A DNA stretch of 64,000 nucleotides from Actinomadura macra NBRC 14102. Its GTDB lineage: Bacteria > Actinomycetota > Actinomycetes > Streptosporangiales > Streptosporangiaceae. Positions 8,780 to 17,302 of this stretch are shown in pieces. The notes beneath the pieces were generated by a model, which did no database searches, was not told the DNA's origin, and saw only the letters and a list, made by a program, of their open reading frames with translations. The stretch covers positions 1-64,000 of the forward strand of contig NZ_BCQT01000016.1 in assembly GCF_001552215.1 (NCBI RefSeq), read 5' to 3'. Both the position numbers and the translations under genes were made by a program. How positions within the stretch are numbered: the stretch's first letter is position 1; the number at the start of each line of letters is the position of its first letter.

Positions 8780-11678
8780 GTCCGCTCCCTTCGGCGAAGT
8801 ACCGTTCCACCACCGTGCGGGCTGCGGTCCCGCGGTCGTGCTCGCCGAACCGCAGCGCGAACGCCCGGCGCCGGACGGCGTGGGCGTCGCCTGAGGCGTC
8901 CAGGCGGGCGAGCGCGGCGACGAGCTCGTCCTCGGTGCGGGTGATCGGGCCGGGGGCGTGCCGGCGGAGGTCGAAGTAGCCGGTGTCGAGGCCGGCCTCG
9001 TCCGGCAGGTGCAGGATGATCGGCCGGTCGAGCAGGGCGAAGTCGAACATGATGGACGAGTGGTCGGTCACCAGCGCGTCCGAGAGCAGTAGCAGCGGGG
9101 TCACGTCGGGGACGGCGCCGACGTCGCGCATCACGGCGCGGGCGGACGGCGGCAGCGTGGCCTTGCACAGGTAGTGGGGCCGGACGAGCAGCACGAATTC
9201 CCCGCCGAGCTCGCGGGCGAACACCGCGGGGTCGATCGGCGGCTCCAGCCCGCGGACCGGACGGCCACCGGGGCCGGTGCGGAACGTCGGCGCGTACAGC
9301 ACGACGCGGCGGCCATCTCCAAGCCCGAGCGAGCGGCGGAGCGCGGCGACCTCGGCGGCCAGCTCAGGATCACCGCCCATCCCGGTGACCAGGGGGTCGT
9401 TGCGCGGGTATCCGGCAGGCAGCAGTTCGGCGCGGACACCGAGGCCCCTCGCCAGGGTGGCGACGTCGTGCTCGGACCGCACCAGGAAGCAGTCGAACCG
9501 GCCGACCATGCGCCGCAGCCGGGCCTGCTCGGACCTCGGCGCGCCCTTCAGACCGGGCTGATCCATCCCCATGGGCTTATAGGCCGAGCCATGCCAGGTC
9601 TGGATATAGGTGGTCTCGGACCGTTTACGCAGGCCATCCGGATAACCCTGGTCGTCGATCCAGAACCGCGCCCGGGCCAGCGCCAGATAGTAGGCCCATG
9701 AGCCCCGCCTGACCAGCGAGGCCTCGGCCGGGAACCCCTTCGCGGACGCCGCATAGGACCACACGGCCCGGACACGCCTGCCGGACCGTCGCAGCTCCCG
9801 GTAGACGTACTTGGGGTTGCCGGCGTACCGGGCGCCGAGATGGCTCTCGAAGACCACGAGCCCGCTGCGGACGGGCAGCCGGCTCAGGACTCGATTGAAC
9901 ACGGCGATCTTGGTTTCGCGAGAGGTCAGCCTCTTGCGCGCCGCCCGTTCCAGCTTCCGGACGCCGCGCCAGGCCCGCCGCCCGGCGAGTGCGGTGGCGG
10001 CGCGGTGCACGGCCGCCCGCAGTGGCCGGGCCGACGCGCCGTCCGAGTCGAGAATGAAGGCCAGGTGCCCGCCCTCGGTGACATACGAGCGAAGCCGGTC
10101 GGCGGCGAGCCGCGTCAGCCGGGGCCGGACCGGGAGCGCGACACCGTCGAGCAAGGGCGATCCCGCCCCCTCACCCAGCCGAGTGATCATCTCCTCGCCG
10201 TCCACCCGCACGCGGAGCCGCACGTCCCAGACGGGATCGATGAAGCCGACCGGGCGGACACGGCGCGGATCGAAGTCGGCCGACCAGACCAGCCGGCGGC
10301 CCCGGTGCTCGATCCGCGCCCCGGTCCGCAACCTCCTGGACGGTCGCCGCCGATCGGAGAACTCCACAACGGCTCCCAGCTCGGCGTCCGGGCGCACCCG
10401 CTCCAGGGGGTTCAGCACATACCCGGACATGTGGGCCTGGTCGCCGCGCATCTCCAGCCGCGTCACCGTGTTGGCGGGGCGCAGTTCCCTGAGCGGCCGC
10501 ACGTGGAAGCCGAAGTCGGTCACGTCGAGAATGCGGCGGCCCGCCGCCCTGGACGTCCGGACCGCCGTCCCGGGCGGTGAAGCGGCGCCGTTCCCGGACG
10601 GGCGACCGCCCCAGAAGATCCGTCCGCCCCGCTCCTCCAGGTGGGCGCGCAGCTCCGGCCGTCCGGTCCGGCCGTACTCGGCCGCCGCCAGTGCCCCGGC
10701 GTGGTCACCCTCCATGATCAGGAACGCCGCGATGGCGGGCAGCGGGTGGGCCGTCTCCAGCGTCCTCGGGTCGAGCTCGGCCAGATAGGCGGCCGCCAGG
10801 TTGAGGAACCGCGTGCGATGGGCGGGGGCGCGACCGGCCAGTTCGCGAAGGCAGAGCCCCAGGTCGTGGTTGACGAACTTGACGTCCTTGGCCCGCCTCA
10901 GGTCGTGGGCACCGCGCAGCGTGAACAGCAGATCGATACGGCGGTGGATCTCCAGCCGGTCGGCGAAGTTGGCCGCGTCGCCGCGCTGGCTGGAGATCGA
11001 CGGCGCGCGGGCCGACTCCCTCACCAGCCAGTTGTAGACACGGTGGGGGATCAACGCGATCCGTTCGGCCGCGAGGTAGGCCTCCGCGGTGAACAGCAGA
11101 TCCTCGTAATGGAGCCGCTCGACGAACCGCAGCCCGTGGTCCTCCAGGAATTCCCTGCGATAGGCCTTGTTCGTCGACAAAGTGTCGTAGAGGAGGTTGG
11201 GCCTCTCGCTCAGCGACTCGTGCACGGCGCTGTGCCGGTAGAGCCACGGGAACCAGGGGCGGACGCGGTCTTTGCGCCCTTCGGGCACGTTCAGGAAGAT
11301 CCTGTCGCACCGGCCCGAGACCAGGTCGGCGCCCGTCTCCTCGGCGGCGGAGACGAGGTTGAGGCAGGCATGCCGGTCCAGCAGGTCGTCGCTGTCGAGG
11401 AACATCAGGTAGCGGCCGTGCGATCGCTCGATCCCGGTGTTGCGAGGACGACCGCAGCCACCCGAATTGGACGGCAGGTGGACGGCCCGGACCCGTCCCG
11501 GATGCGCCGCGGCCAGCAGATCGGCGGCCTGGCCGGTCCCGTCGCTGCTCCCGTCGTCGACGATCACCGTCTCGACGCCGCCCAGCGACTGCGCCAGTGC
11601 CGAGGCGACCGCGCGGGGCAGGCGTCGCTCATCGTTGTAGGCGATCACCACCACGCTGACCTCCGGGCGCGCCCGCAT
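8763..11678 (-). CDS. Bifunctional GT2 glycosyltransferase / CDP-glycerol glycerophosphotransferase
   Basis: This protein of 971 residues begins with a GT-A family 2 domain (VSVVVIAYNDERRLP, then VDDGSSDGTG and the LDSDD metal site). It ends with a TagB/TagF-like CDP-glycerol:poly(glycerophosphate) transferase domain of about 400 residues (TWHGSAYKPMG, YAPTFR, and DHSSIMFDFALLDRP). The middle about 250 residues look beta-rich. It should build a poly(polyol-phosphate) or glycosylated teichoic-acid-type polymer at the inner membrane face. The ATG at 11678 was chosen over the upstream start at 11765 because GGGGAGGGGAGG sits immediately before it and the GT2 fold begins there. Confidence 0.88.
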   Translation of the reverse strand: MRARPEVSVVVIAYNDERRLPRAVASALAQSLGGVETVIVDDGSSDGTGQAADLLAAAHPGRVRAVHLPSNSGGCGRPRNTGIERSHGRYLMFLDSDDLLDRHACLNLVSAAEETGADLVSGRCDRIFLNVPEGRKDRVRPWFPWLYRHSAVHESLSERPNLLYDTLSTNKAYRREFLEDHGLRFVERLHYEDLLFTAEAYLAAERIALIPHRVYNWLVRESARAPSISSQRGDAANFADRLEIHRRIDLLFTLRGAHDLRRAKDVKFVNHDLGLCLRELAGRAPAHRTRFLNLAAAYLAELDPRTLETAHPLPAIAAFLIMEGDHAGALAAAEYGRTGRPELRAHLEERGGRIFWGGRPSGNGAASPPGTAVRTSRAAGRRILDVTDFGFHVRPLRELRPANTVTRLEMRGDQAHMSGYVLNPLERVRPDAELGAVVEFSDRRRPSRRLRTGARIEHRGRRLVWSADFDPRRVRPVGFIDPVWDVRLRVRVDGEEMITRLGEGAGSPLLDGVALPVRPRLTRLAADRLRSYVTEGGHLAFILDSDGASARPLRAAVHRAATALAGRRAWRGVRKLERAARKRLTSRETKIAVFNRVLSRLPVRSGLVVFESHLGARYAGNPKYVYRELRRSGRRVRAVWSYAASAKGFPAEASLVRRGSWAYYLALARARFWIDDQGYPDGLRKRSETTYIQTWHGSAYKPMGMDQPGLKGAPRSEQARLRRMVGRFDCFLVRSEHDVATLARGLGVRAELLPAGYPRNDPLVTGMGGDPELAAEVAALRRSLGLGDGRRVVLYAPTFRTGPGGRPVRGLEPPIDPAVFARELGGEFVLLVRPHYLCKATLPPSARAVMRDVGAVPDVTPLLLLSDALVTDHSSIMFDFALLDRPIILHLPDEAGLDTGYFDLRRHAPGPITRTEDELVAALARLDASGDAHAVRRRAFALRFGEHDRGTAARTVVERYFAEGSGRGGTS

Positions 11679-11832
11679 GGGCCTCCCCTCCCCCACTCCC
11701 CCGTGATGGGGCAGATGTGTCAGGAGGTCTCTTTCCCGGAACATCGCCCGGACGTCCAAGACCACTCAAAGGCCATCCATGATTCGCATTACCTGACATT
11801 GAGGAATCACCTGAAGGCACAGCCACATAGCC

Positions 11833-11865
11833 GGAAGGCGCCCGGCGGGGGACCGGGCGCCTTCC
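11833..11865 (-). terminator. GC-rich hairpin downstream of the CHAP gene
   Basis: A perfect 13-bp inverted repeat (11833-11845 and 11853-11865) with a 7-nt loop lies 52 nt past the CHAP-gene stop on the minus strand. No U-tract follows, which is common for actinobacterial terminators. Two imperfect 20-bp copies rich in GGGGGCGGGCGCC lie just beside it at about 11865-11910. Confidence 0.7.
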
Positions 11866-11916
11866 TTGGGGGCGGGCGCCTCGCTGTGGGGGCGGGCGCC
11901 CTGGTGTGGGAGTTGG

Positions 11917-12666
11917 TCAGCGCCGGTAGTCGGGGTAGCCGTAGCCGACGACCTGGGAGGTCTTGCGAACCTTCCGCTTGACGGCGTCGCCGGTGTTGCC
12001 CTCGACGGTGTTGATGGTCCCGTCGCCGTTGTCCTTGACGACGAGGCCGACGTGCTGGATGCCGCCGATGCCACCGGAACGGCCGTCCTTCCAGTCGAAG
12101 AACACGACCGCGCCGGGCTTGGCAGTGGTGCCCCACCGGTGGGCCTTCTTGAACCAGGTGGCGTGCTGGACGGTGTAGGCGTCCCAGCCCATGTCCTTGA
12201 CGCCGACCTGCGCGCCGACCCAGGACACGAACATGTTGCACCACTGGGCGCCCTTGTAGTCGGCGACGGCGCCACCGTCGCGCCGGGCGGTCTCGGCCGC
12301 GTGAGGGGTGGAGATGTACCACTTGTGGTACTTAGTCCCACCACCCTTGCCCTCGCGGACGCCGACCTGCGACTCGGCCATCTTGATCACTTCGGACGGC
12401 TTGACGCGGTGGGGGGCCACCTTGAAGCCCTCCCGGCGGGCCTCGGCCGCAGCCGAGAGCTTGGTGGTCTTCGCGGACTTGCCCGACGAGACGTGCGAGA
12501 CGGCCGCGGCCTGTGCCGGGGTCTCGGCGGTCGCGCGGTCACCGGAGAGGGGGTTGAACACCGCCAGCCCGACGGCGCCGGCGAGCACCGCGCCGACGGC
12601 GACGCCGACGGCCCGATCCTCAGGGCTGAAGCTGGCCAGGGAAAGTCGATCGAAACGACCGGTCAT
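11917..12666 (-). CDS. CHAP-domain cell-wall hydrolase, membrane-anchored or secreted
   Basis: The 249-residue protein has a hydrophobic segment at about residues 20-37 after a short charged N-terminus. A linker follows, then a CHAP amidase/endopeptidase domain. Catalytic Cys143 sits in QWCNMFVSWVG and His205 in GGIQHVGLV, with the polar residue in VEGNTG. It should cut peptidoglycan outside the membrane. The ATG at 12666 has AAGGAG nine bases upstream. The leader carries a c-di-AMP riboswitch, the usual control for actinobacterial wall hydrolases of this kind. Confidence 0.92.
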   Translation of the reverse strand: MTGRFDRLSLASFSPEDRAVGVAVGAVLAGAVGLAVFNPLSGDRATAETPAQAAAVSHVSSGKSAKTTKLSAAAEARREGFKVAPHRVKPSEVIKMAESQVGVREGKGGGTKYHKWYISTPHAAETARRDGGAVADYKGAQWCNMFVSWVGAQVGVKDMGWDAYTVQHATWFKKAHRWGTTAKPGAVVFFDWKDGRSGGIGGIQHVGLVVKDNGDGTINTVEGNTGDAVKRKVRKTSQVVGYGYPDYRR

Positions 12667-12690
12667 GCGGGAAATCTCCTTGTCTTCCAT

Positions 12691-12845
12691 GGCGCCTACC
12701 GGGTTAGCTGACGGATTCGGGCATGGAAGCAGCCCTACGGCGCGCTCTGAGAGCGCCCCGATTCACCCCTGGAACCTGGGTCCCCGGCTCCGTCCGGTCT
12801 GGTGACCGGCACGGACTCGGCCTTGCATCACACGAGGCGATGCCT
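12691..12845 (-). promoter_or_regulatory. c-di-AMP riboswitch (ydaO-yuaA class)
   Basis: On the minus strand the leader contains the conserved blocks GAGCCGGGGACCCAGG, GGGGTGAATCGGG and, nearest the gene, CCGTCAGCTAACCCGGTAGGC, separated by a variable stem (GGGCGCTCTCAGAGCGC). These are the core elements of the ydaO/yuaA class. The RNA ends about 25 nt before the CHAP ATG. Binding of cyclic di-AMP normally turns such genes off, so wall-hydrolase production would fall when c-di-AMP is high. Confidence 0.93.
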
Positions 12846-13313
12846 GTTTCGGATTTATCTCAGTGACTGATCTTGAGGGGGGCGCGCATCGTTCTGGCGC
12901 GCGTCGCGTGCGGATACCGCTCCGCGACCGACGGCCGCGCTTGGCGCGACCGGCCCAACGCATGGATGGCGTTGATGATTCTGATAGAAGGTACCAACCA
13001 TCCCAAGAAAAGCAAACCAGGCACAAAGCACTGTCTTGCCTGCTCAAGGGCCTTCCAAGAAACCACCAACGATGTCACCCGGCGAGGTCTTCCCGATCTT
13101 TCCCGACGATCTTCTACGCACGCGGACCGCTGCTCAAAAACCCTTATGACATCGGGTTTTTTACCTTGCACTCGGTCGCCCGATTTTACCTTGACGGGGC
13201 GGCGCAACGGCAGGGTAAAGAAGGCCTGTGCACCACGGCCAGCCGATCACCGGCGACATTCCCCGAGACCCACATCACACAGGGTCATCAGCCCGTGCGC
13301 GATGTGACCTGTG
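12846..13313. other. Intergenic region with weak bidirectional hairpin
   Basis: No gene is supported in these 468 bp. They should hold the promoter for the riboswitch transcript and the end of the phosphatase transcript. A weak hairpin at 13136-13162 (AAAAACCC, 10-nt loop, GGGTTTTTT) gives a T-run on either strand. It lies about 150 nt beyond the phosphatase stop, so it is a plausible terminator. Base composition here is less GC-rich than in the flanking genes. Confidence 0.5.
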
Positions 13314-15251
13314 TCACTCCACGCTGATCGCGAACAGGGTCGTGTCGTCGGCCGCACGGTCATGCTCCATCCGCGCCAGCACCTCGTCCAGCACGAGTTC
13401 GGGGCCGGACGAGCACTCCTGCAAGATCTTCGTGAGCCGCTCGATCCGCTCGTCCAGGTCGGCGTCCCTGCGCTCCACCAGCCCGTCGGTGTAAAGGAAG
13501 ACAAGGTCTCCCGACCTCAGCTTGGTCCTGACCGTGGCGTACTCCCAGCCCGGCATCGCACCGAGCATCGGGTCAGGGGCGACCTCCATCGGCGCCGCCC
13601 GTCCGTCCCGCACCAGGATCGGCGGCGGATGGCCCGCGCAGGTCCACTCCAGGACCCGGCGCCGGGGCTCGAAGTGGGCGACGACGGCGGTGCCCGTCGC
13701 GGGCGGCTGGATATGGCCGACCAGCTCGTTCAGCCAGCCCACCAGCTGGCCCGACGGCGCCCCGGTAGAGGCGAGCCCGAGCAGGCCGTTGCGGGTGCGA
13801 GCCATCGCCGCCGCCGCGGGGAGCCCGTGTCCGGCGGCGTCCCCGATCGCGAACAGCGCCCGCCCGTCCAGCATCGCCCGGGTCGCGAACCAGTCTCCAC
13901 CGATACGGGCGGTGCTCTCGGCGGCCAGGCTGCGCAGAGCGACCCGCAGCCCCGGCAGCTCCTCCAGTTCGTGCTCGTCCGGCAGGATGGCACGGCGCAG
14001 CGTCACCGCCACACGCCGCTCCTGCGCCGTCTGCGCCCGCTGCTCCAGCATCTGCCTGCGCGTCTCGGCCAGCGCCCGCTCGACACCCCGCCGCCGGGTG
14101 ATGTCCTGCGAGACGATGTTGATCGAGACCGGCAGCCCCGAGGCGTCCAGCACCGGCTCGGCGAACACCCACAGGTGCCGCGCCGTCCCGTCCTGGCCGA
14201 TGACGCGGTGCTCGGCCTCCACCGGCTCCCGGCGGGAGAACAGCGTCTGCACCGCCTCCTCCACCAGCGGCAGGTCGTCGTCCGCCACGACCTTCGGCAG
14301 GTCGTGCGGCATCGGCGGCACCTCGTCGGGCAGCAGGCCGTAGTTGGCCAGCATCTGTGGGGTCCAGTCCGCCTCACCGGTCGCGAGATCCCACTCGCCG
14401 AAACCGAGCAGGGCGAGCCGCTCGACCCGCTCCAGTCGGCGCGCCTGCCGGTCCTCGTCCCGGTGGTAGCGCCAGGTCACGCACACGCCGGTGGGCACCG
14501 CCACGCATCGAACGCTCATCCGGGACGTCCGCGACAGCCCGCCCTGGGCGGTGGAGTGGGTCATCGACCCGCGGTCCAGCGGCGTCCCCGTCTCCATCAC
14601 CTCCACATAGGCGTCGAACAGCCCGCTCAGCACGGTCCCCGGGTCGGTCTGCACCAGCCGCAGCCCCGTCAACTCCTCCGCGCCCCGGCCGAACAGGTCG
14701 CGTGCGACGTCGTTGAGCTCGGCGTACAGGAAGTCCACGACGTCCCCGTCCTGGTCGCGGACCGGGACCAGGTGCGCCGCGCCGTCCAGCGCCCCGTCCA
14801 GGACGGCTCTGGCCGCCGGATCCGCGGGCAGCTTCGCGATGATCTCGGCGTCCCCGGCGGTGTCCTCGGCCCGGACGCGGCGCAGCACGTCCTCCGCCTT
14901 CGACACCACGGCCTGCCGCGTCCCGGCGGCCTCGGCGCGAGGCGCCCGGCGGCCCGCCACGACCGCTCCCATCGGCCCCACGCCGGTCTCCTCATCGCGG
15001 ACGCCGACCACCAGCCCGGCTGCCTCGGCCAACTCGATGTCCAGGTCCCGCGCCAGCCAGATGAGGTGCTGGAGAGCCTCCCCCGGCGGGACGCCCAACC
15101 GCCGCGCCAGCACGACCCGGGCCTCGGACAGCACCGCACGGTCATGCGCGGCGCCCCGCAGGTCCTCCAGGTCCGGCACAGCGGCGTGCATTCCCGGCGG
15201 CGCGGGCGTTCCCGCCGCCGGAGCAGCCGACGTGCCCTCAGCTTCCGCCAC
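13314..15251 (-). CDS. ANTAR-PAS-PAS-PP2C (SpoIIE/RsbU-type) serine phosphatase
   Basis: This 645-residue protein combines several signalling modules. Residues about 28-95 look like an ANTAR helical domain (RRLGVPPGEALQHLIWLARD). Two PAS domains follow (about 130-240 and 285-385, the latter with WTPQMLANYGLLPDE). Residues about 420-640 form a PP2C-type phosphatase with GGDWF, FAIGDAAGHG and the late FLYTDGLVERRD motif. Such enzymes usually dephosphorylate anti-anti-sigma factors in partner-switching systems, but no sigma-factor genes are adjacent. ANTAR normally binds RNA, so its fusion to a phosphatase is notable. The residue after GDWF is Ala where Asp is common. Confidence 0.88.
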   Translation of the reverse strand: MAEAEGTSAAPAAGTPAPPGMHAAVPDLEDLRGAAHDRAVLSEARVVLARRLGVPPGEALQHLIWLARDLDIELAEAAGLVVGVRDEETGVGPMGAVVAGRRAPRAEAAGTRQAVVSKAEDVLRRVRAEDTAGDAEIIAKLPADPAARAVLDGALDGAAHLVPVRDQDGDVVDFLYAELNDVARDLFGRGAEELTGLRLVQTDPGTVLSGLFDAYVEVMETGTPLDRGSMTHSTAQGGLSRTSRMSVRCVAVPTGVCVTWRYHRDEDRQARRLERVERLALLGFGEWDLATGEADWTPQMLANYGLLPDEVPPMPHDLPKVVADDDLPLVEEAVQTLFSRREPVEAEHRVIGQDGTARHLWVFAEPVLDASGLPVSINIVSQDITRRRGVERALAETRRQMLEQRAQTAQERRVAVTLRRAILPDEHELEELPGLRVALRSLAAESTARIGGDWFATRAMLDGRALFAIGDAAGHGLPAAAAMARTRNGLLGLASTGAPSGQLVGWLNELVGHIQPPATGTAVVAHFEPRRRVLEWTCAGHPPPILVRDGRAAPMEVAPDPMLGAMPGWEYATVRTKLRSGDLVFLYTDGLVERRDADLDERIERLTKILQECSSGPELVLDEVLARMEHDRAADDTTLFAISVE

Positions 15252-15489
15252 CCAGTCCCCCCATTCGGCGTGACATGGCCCCGGGAGTGAAAGCTACATA
15301 CGCGGAGGAAGGGCCATTCGCACCCCTCGCGTAAGCAGGCCCTATCTTTACCCCAGTTTTCCGTTTGGCCCGGAGACGACCGGTTCCGGTGACCCTTCCC
15401 CGAAACATCCCAGCCACACAGGGTGACCCACGTCACATGCCCAGTCCACTTCCCCGGATTGGATCGCGACACCGCCCCTTGCCCGTCCC

Positions 15490-15495
15490 TAGCGT
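15490..15495 (+). promoter_or_regulatory. -10 element of a leaderless-type promoter
   Basis: TAGCGT ends 6 nt before the ATG of the PLP decarboxylase gene, and no Shine-Dalgarno sequence lies between. The same TAGCGT spacing occurs before the SDR gene at 4304. This arrangement is typical of leaderless transcripts in actinobacteria. Confidence 0.5.
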
Positions 15496-15501
15496 GGAAC
15501 C

Positions 15502-16830
15502 ATGCACGACGACCTGGACCGGCTGCCCGGCCTGCTCTCGCGCCACGCCGCCGGCCTCCTGGCCACCCTCGACGACCGTCCGGCCGCAGTCCCGGCCGGC
15601 GCACCGCGCCCCCGACGCCCGCTGCCCGACCCCGCCGGCCTCGACGGTGCGCTGGCGGAGTTCGCCGAACGTTGGGAACCGGGCTTCTCCGGGAGCGCCG
15701 GGCCCCGCTATCTCGGCTTCGTCACCGGCGGCGTCACCCCCGCGTCCCTCGCCGGGGACTGGCTGACCGGCCTCCTCGACCAGAACCCGACTTCCCGGCT
15801 CGACTCTTCGGCACCCGACCTCGAACGCGAGACCGCCGGCTGGCTCGCCGAGATCCTCGGCCTCCCGTCCCACACCGGCCTGTTCGTGTCCGGCGCGACC
15901 ATGTCGAACACCACCGGACTCGCCATCGCCCGCGAGTGGCTAGGCGAACACGCGGGGATCTCCGTGGCGGACGAGGGCGTCGCCGCCCTCGGTAAGATCA
16001 CCGTCCTGTCGGCCGAGCCGCACTCCAGCGTCTACAAGGCGCTCTCCATGCTCGGCATCGGCCGCAAACAACTGCGGACCTTCCCGTCCCTCCCCGGCCG
16101 CGAGGCGGCCGACATCGCCGCCCTCGACGAGGCCCTCACCGCCCTGGACGGCCGTCCCGCCATCGTCGTCGCCAACGCCGGCACCGTGAACACCGTCGAC
16201 TTCGACGACCTCGAAGCGATCTCCGCCCTGCGTGAACGCCACCCCTTCTGGCTCCACGTGGACGCCGCGTTCGGTGCGTTCGCGGCCCTCTCCCCCGCCC
16301 ACGCCGACCTCGTCACAGCCCTGGATGACGCCGACTCCGTCTGCGTGGACCTCCACAAGTGGCTGAACGTCCCGTACGACTCCGCCGTCCAGTTCACCCG
16401 TCGCCCGGACCTCCAACTCCGCGTCTTCCAGAACAGCGCGCCCTACCTCGGCGCCCCCAGCGCCGACCCCCTCCACCTGACGCCCGAGAACTCCCGCCGC
16501 CTCCGCGCCCTCCCCGCCTGGTTCACCCTCCGCGCCTACGGGCGCGACGGCCACCGCGCCATCGTCGAACGCAACATCGCCCAGGCCCACCGCCTCGGCG
16601 AACTCCTGCAGAACACCCCAGGCTGGCGCCTACTGGCCCCCGTCCGCCTGAACGTGGTCTGCTTCGCCCACGAGACCCGCACCCCCGAAGAGATCATCAA
16701 GGCCGCCGCGGCCGAGGTGTTCGTCACCCCGACGACCCTCTGGGACACCCCGGGCCTCCGCGCCGCCTTCAGCAACTGGCGCACGTCCGACGACGATGTG
16801 GAACGCGCCTACCAGGCACTCCTACAGTGA
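15502..16830 (+). CDS. Pyridoxal-phosphate-dependent decarboxylase (group II)
   Basis: The 442-residue protein belongs to the PLP fold-type I decarboxylases (aromatic amino acid/glutamate decarboxylase superfamily). The motif WLHVDAAFG places the Asp that pairs with the cofactor ring. VDLHKWLNVPYD contains Lys286, the Schiff-base lysine. GNAT-type modification may be linked, because the next gene starts 4 bp after the stop. The substrate is not evident; aromatic amino acids are the common family substrates, and an aminotransferase-like or aldolase-like activity is less likely. Confidence 0.88.
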   Translation: MHDDLDRLPGLLSRHAAGLLATLDDRPAAVPAGAPRPRRPLPDPAGLDGALAEFAERWEPGFSGSAGPRYLGFVTGGVTPASLAGDWLTGLLDQNPTSRLDSSAPDLERETAGWLAEILGLPSHTGLFVSGATMSNTTGLAIAREWLGEHAGISVADEGVAALGKITVLSAEPHSSVYKALSMLGIGRKQLRTFPSLPGREAADIAALDEALTALDGRPAIVVANAGTVNTVDFDDLEAISALRERHPFWLHVDAAFGAFAALSPAHADLVTALDDADSVCVDLHKWLNVPYDSAVQFTRRPDLQLRVFQNSAPYLGAPSADPLHLTPENSRRLRALPAWFTLRAYGRDGHRAIVERNIAQAHRLGELLQNTPGWRLLAPVRLNVVCFAHETRTPEEIIKAAAAEVFVTPTTLWDTPGLRAAFSNWRTSDDDVERAYQALLQ

Positions 16831-16834
16831 ACCC

Positions 16835-17302
16835 ATGCAAGAAACGATCACGTATCTGGAGATGACCAGCCCAGACGACCTGGTTCCCGCCCGCCCTGCG
16901 GCCGTCACGCTGGAGCCGGCCGGCCCGTCCCTCACCCGAGACCTCACCCTCCGCGTCGGTACCCCCTACCAGTGGGTCAGCAGCGCATGGTCCGATGATC
17001 AATGGGACGACTACCTCTCGCGTCCCCATCACTCCTGGGCCATCACAGCGACCGAGCCAGCCGGCCTGGCCCGCTACGCCGTCGAGGACGACGAGGTCGA
17101 GATCACCACCTTCGGCCTGCTCCCCGAATGGATCGGCCGGGGCATCGGCGGCCACGCGCTGACCCTCACGATCCGCAAGGCCTGGGAACTGGCACCCGCC
17201 ACCCGCAGGGTCTGGCTGCACACCTCCACCCTCGACCACCCCCACGCCCTGCCGAACTACCAGAAGCGCGGCCTGCGTCCCTACCGCACCGAAGCCCGGT
17301 AG
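16835..17302 (+). CDS. GNAT-family N-acetyltransferase
   Basis: This 155-residue protein starts at ATG 16835, four bases after the decarboxylase stop, so it is co-transcribed. The acetyl-CoA-binding motif A is seen in LLPEWIGRGIGGHALTLTI (about residues 93-112), followed by motif B (ALPNYQKRGLRPYR). It should acetylate a small molecule amine. The neighbour suggests the product amine of the decarboxylase, but this is an inference. The 3' end overlaps the convergent lipoprotein gene by 22 bp. Confidence 0.87.
   Translation: MQETITYLEMTSPDDLVPARPAAVTLEPAGPSLTRDLTLRVGTPYQWVSSAWSDDQWDDYLSRPHHSWAITATEPAGLARYAVEDDEVEITTFGLLPEWIGRGIGGHALTLTIRKAWELAPATRRVWLHTSTLDHPHALPNYQKRGLRPYRTEAR

Noticed and set aside
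7493-8944. Open frame of 483 codons antisense to the glycosyltransferase
   Set aside because: It mirrors the GC-biased third positions of the GT4 gene and shows no protein motif.
13311-15290. Open frame of 659 codons on the plus strand, antisense to the PP2C gene
   Set aside because: It is His/Arg/Pro/Gln-rich with no motif, a typical antisense shadow of a high-GC gene. The minus frame has the full domain set.
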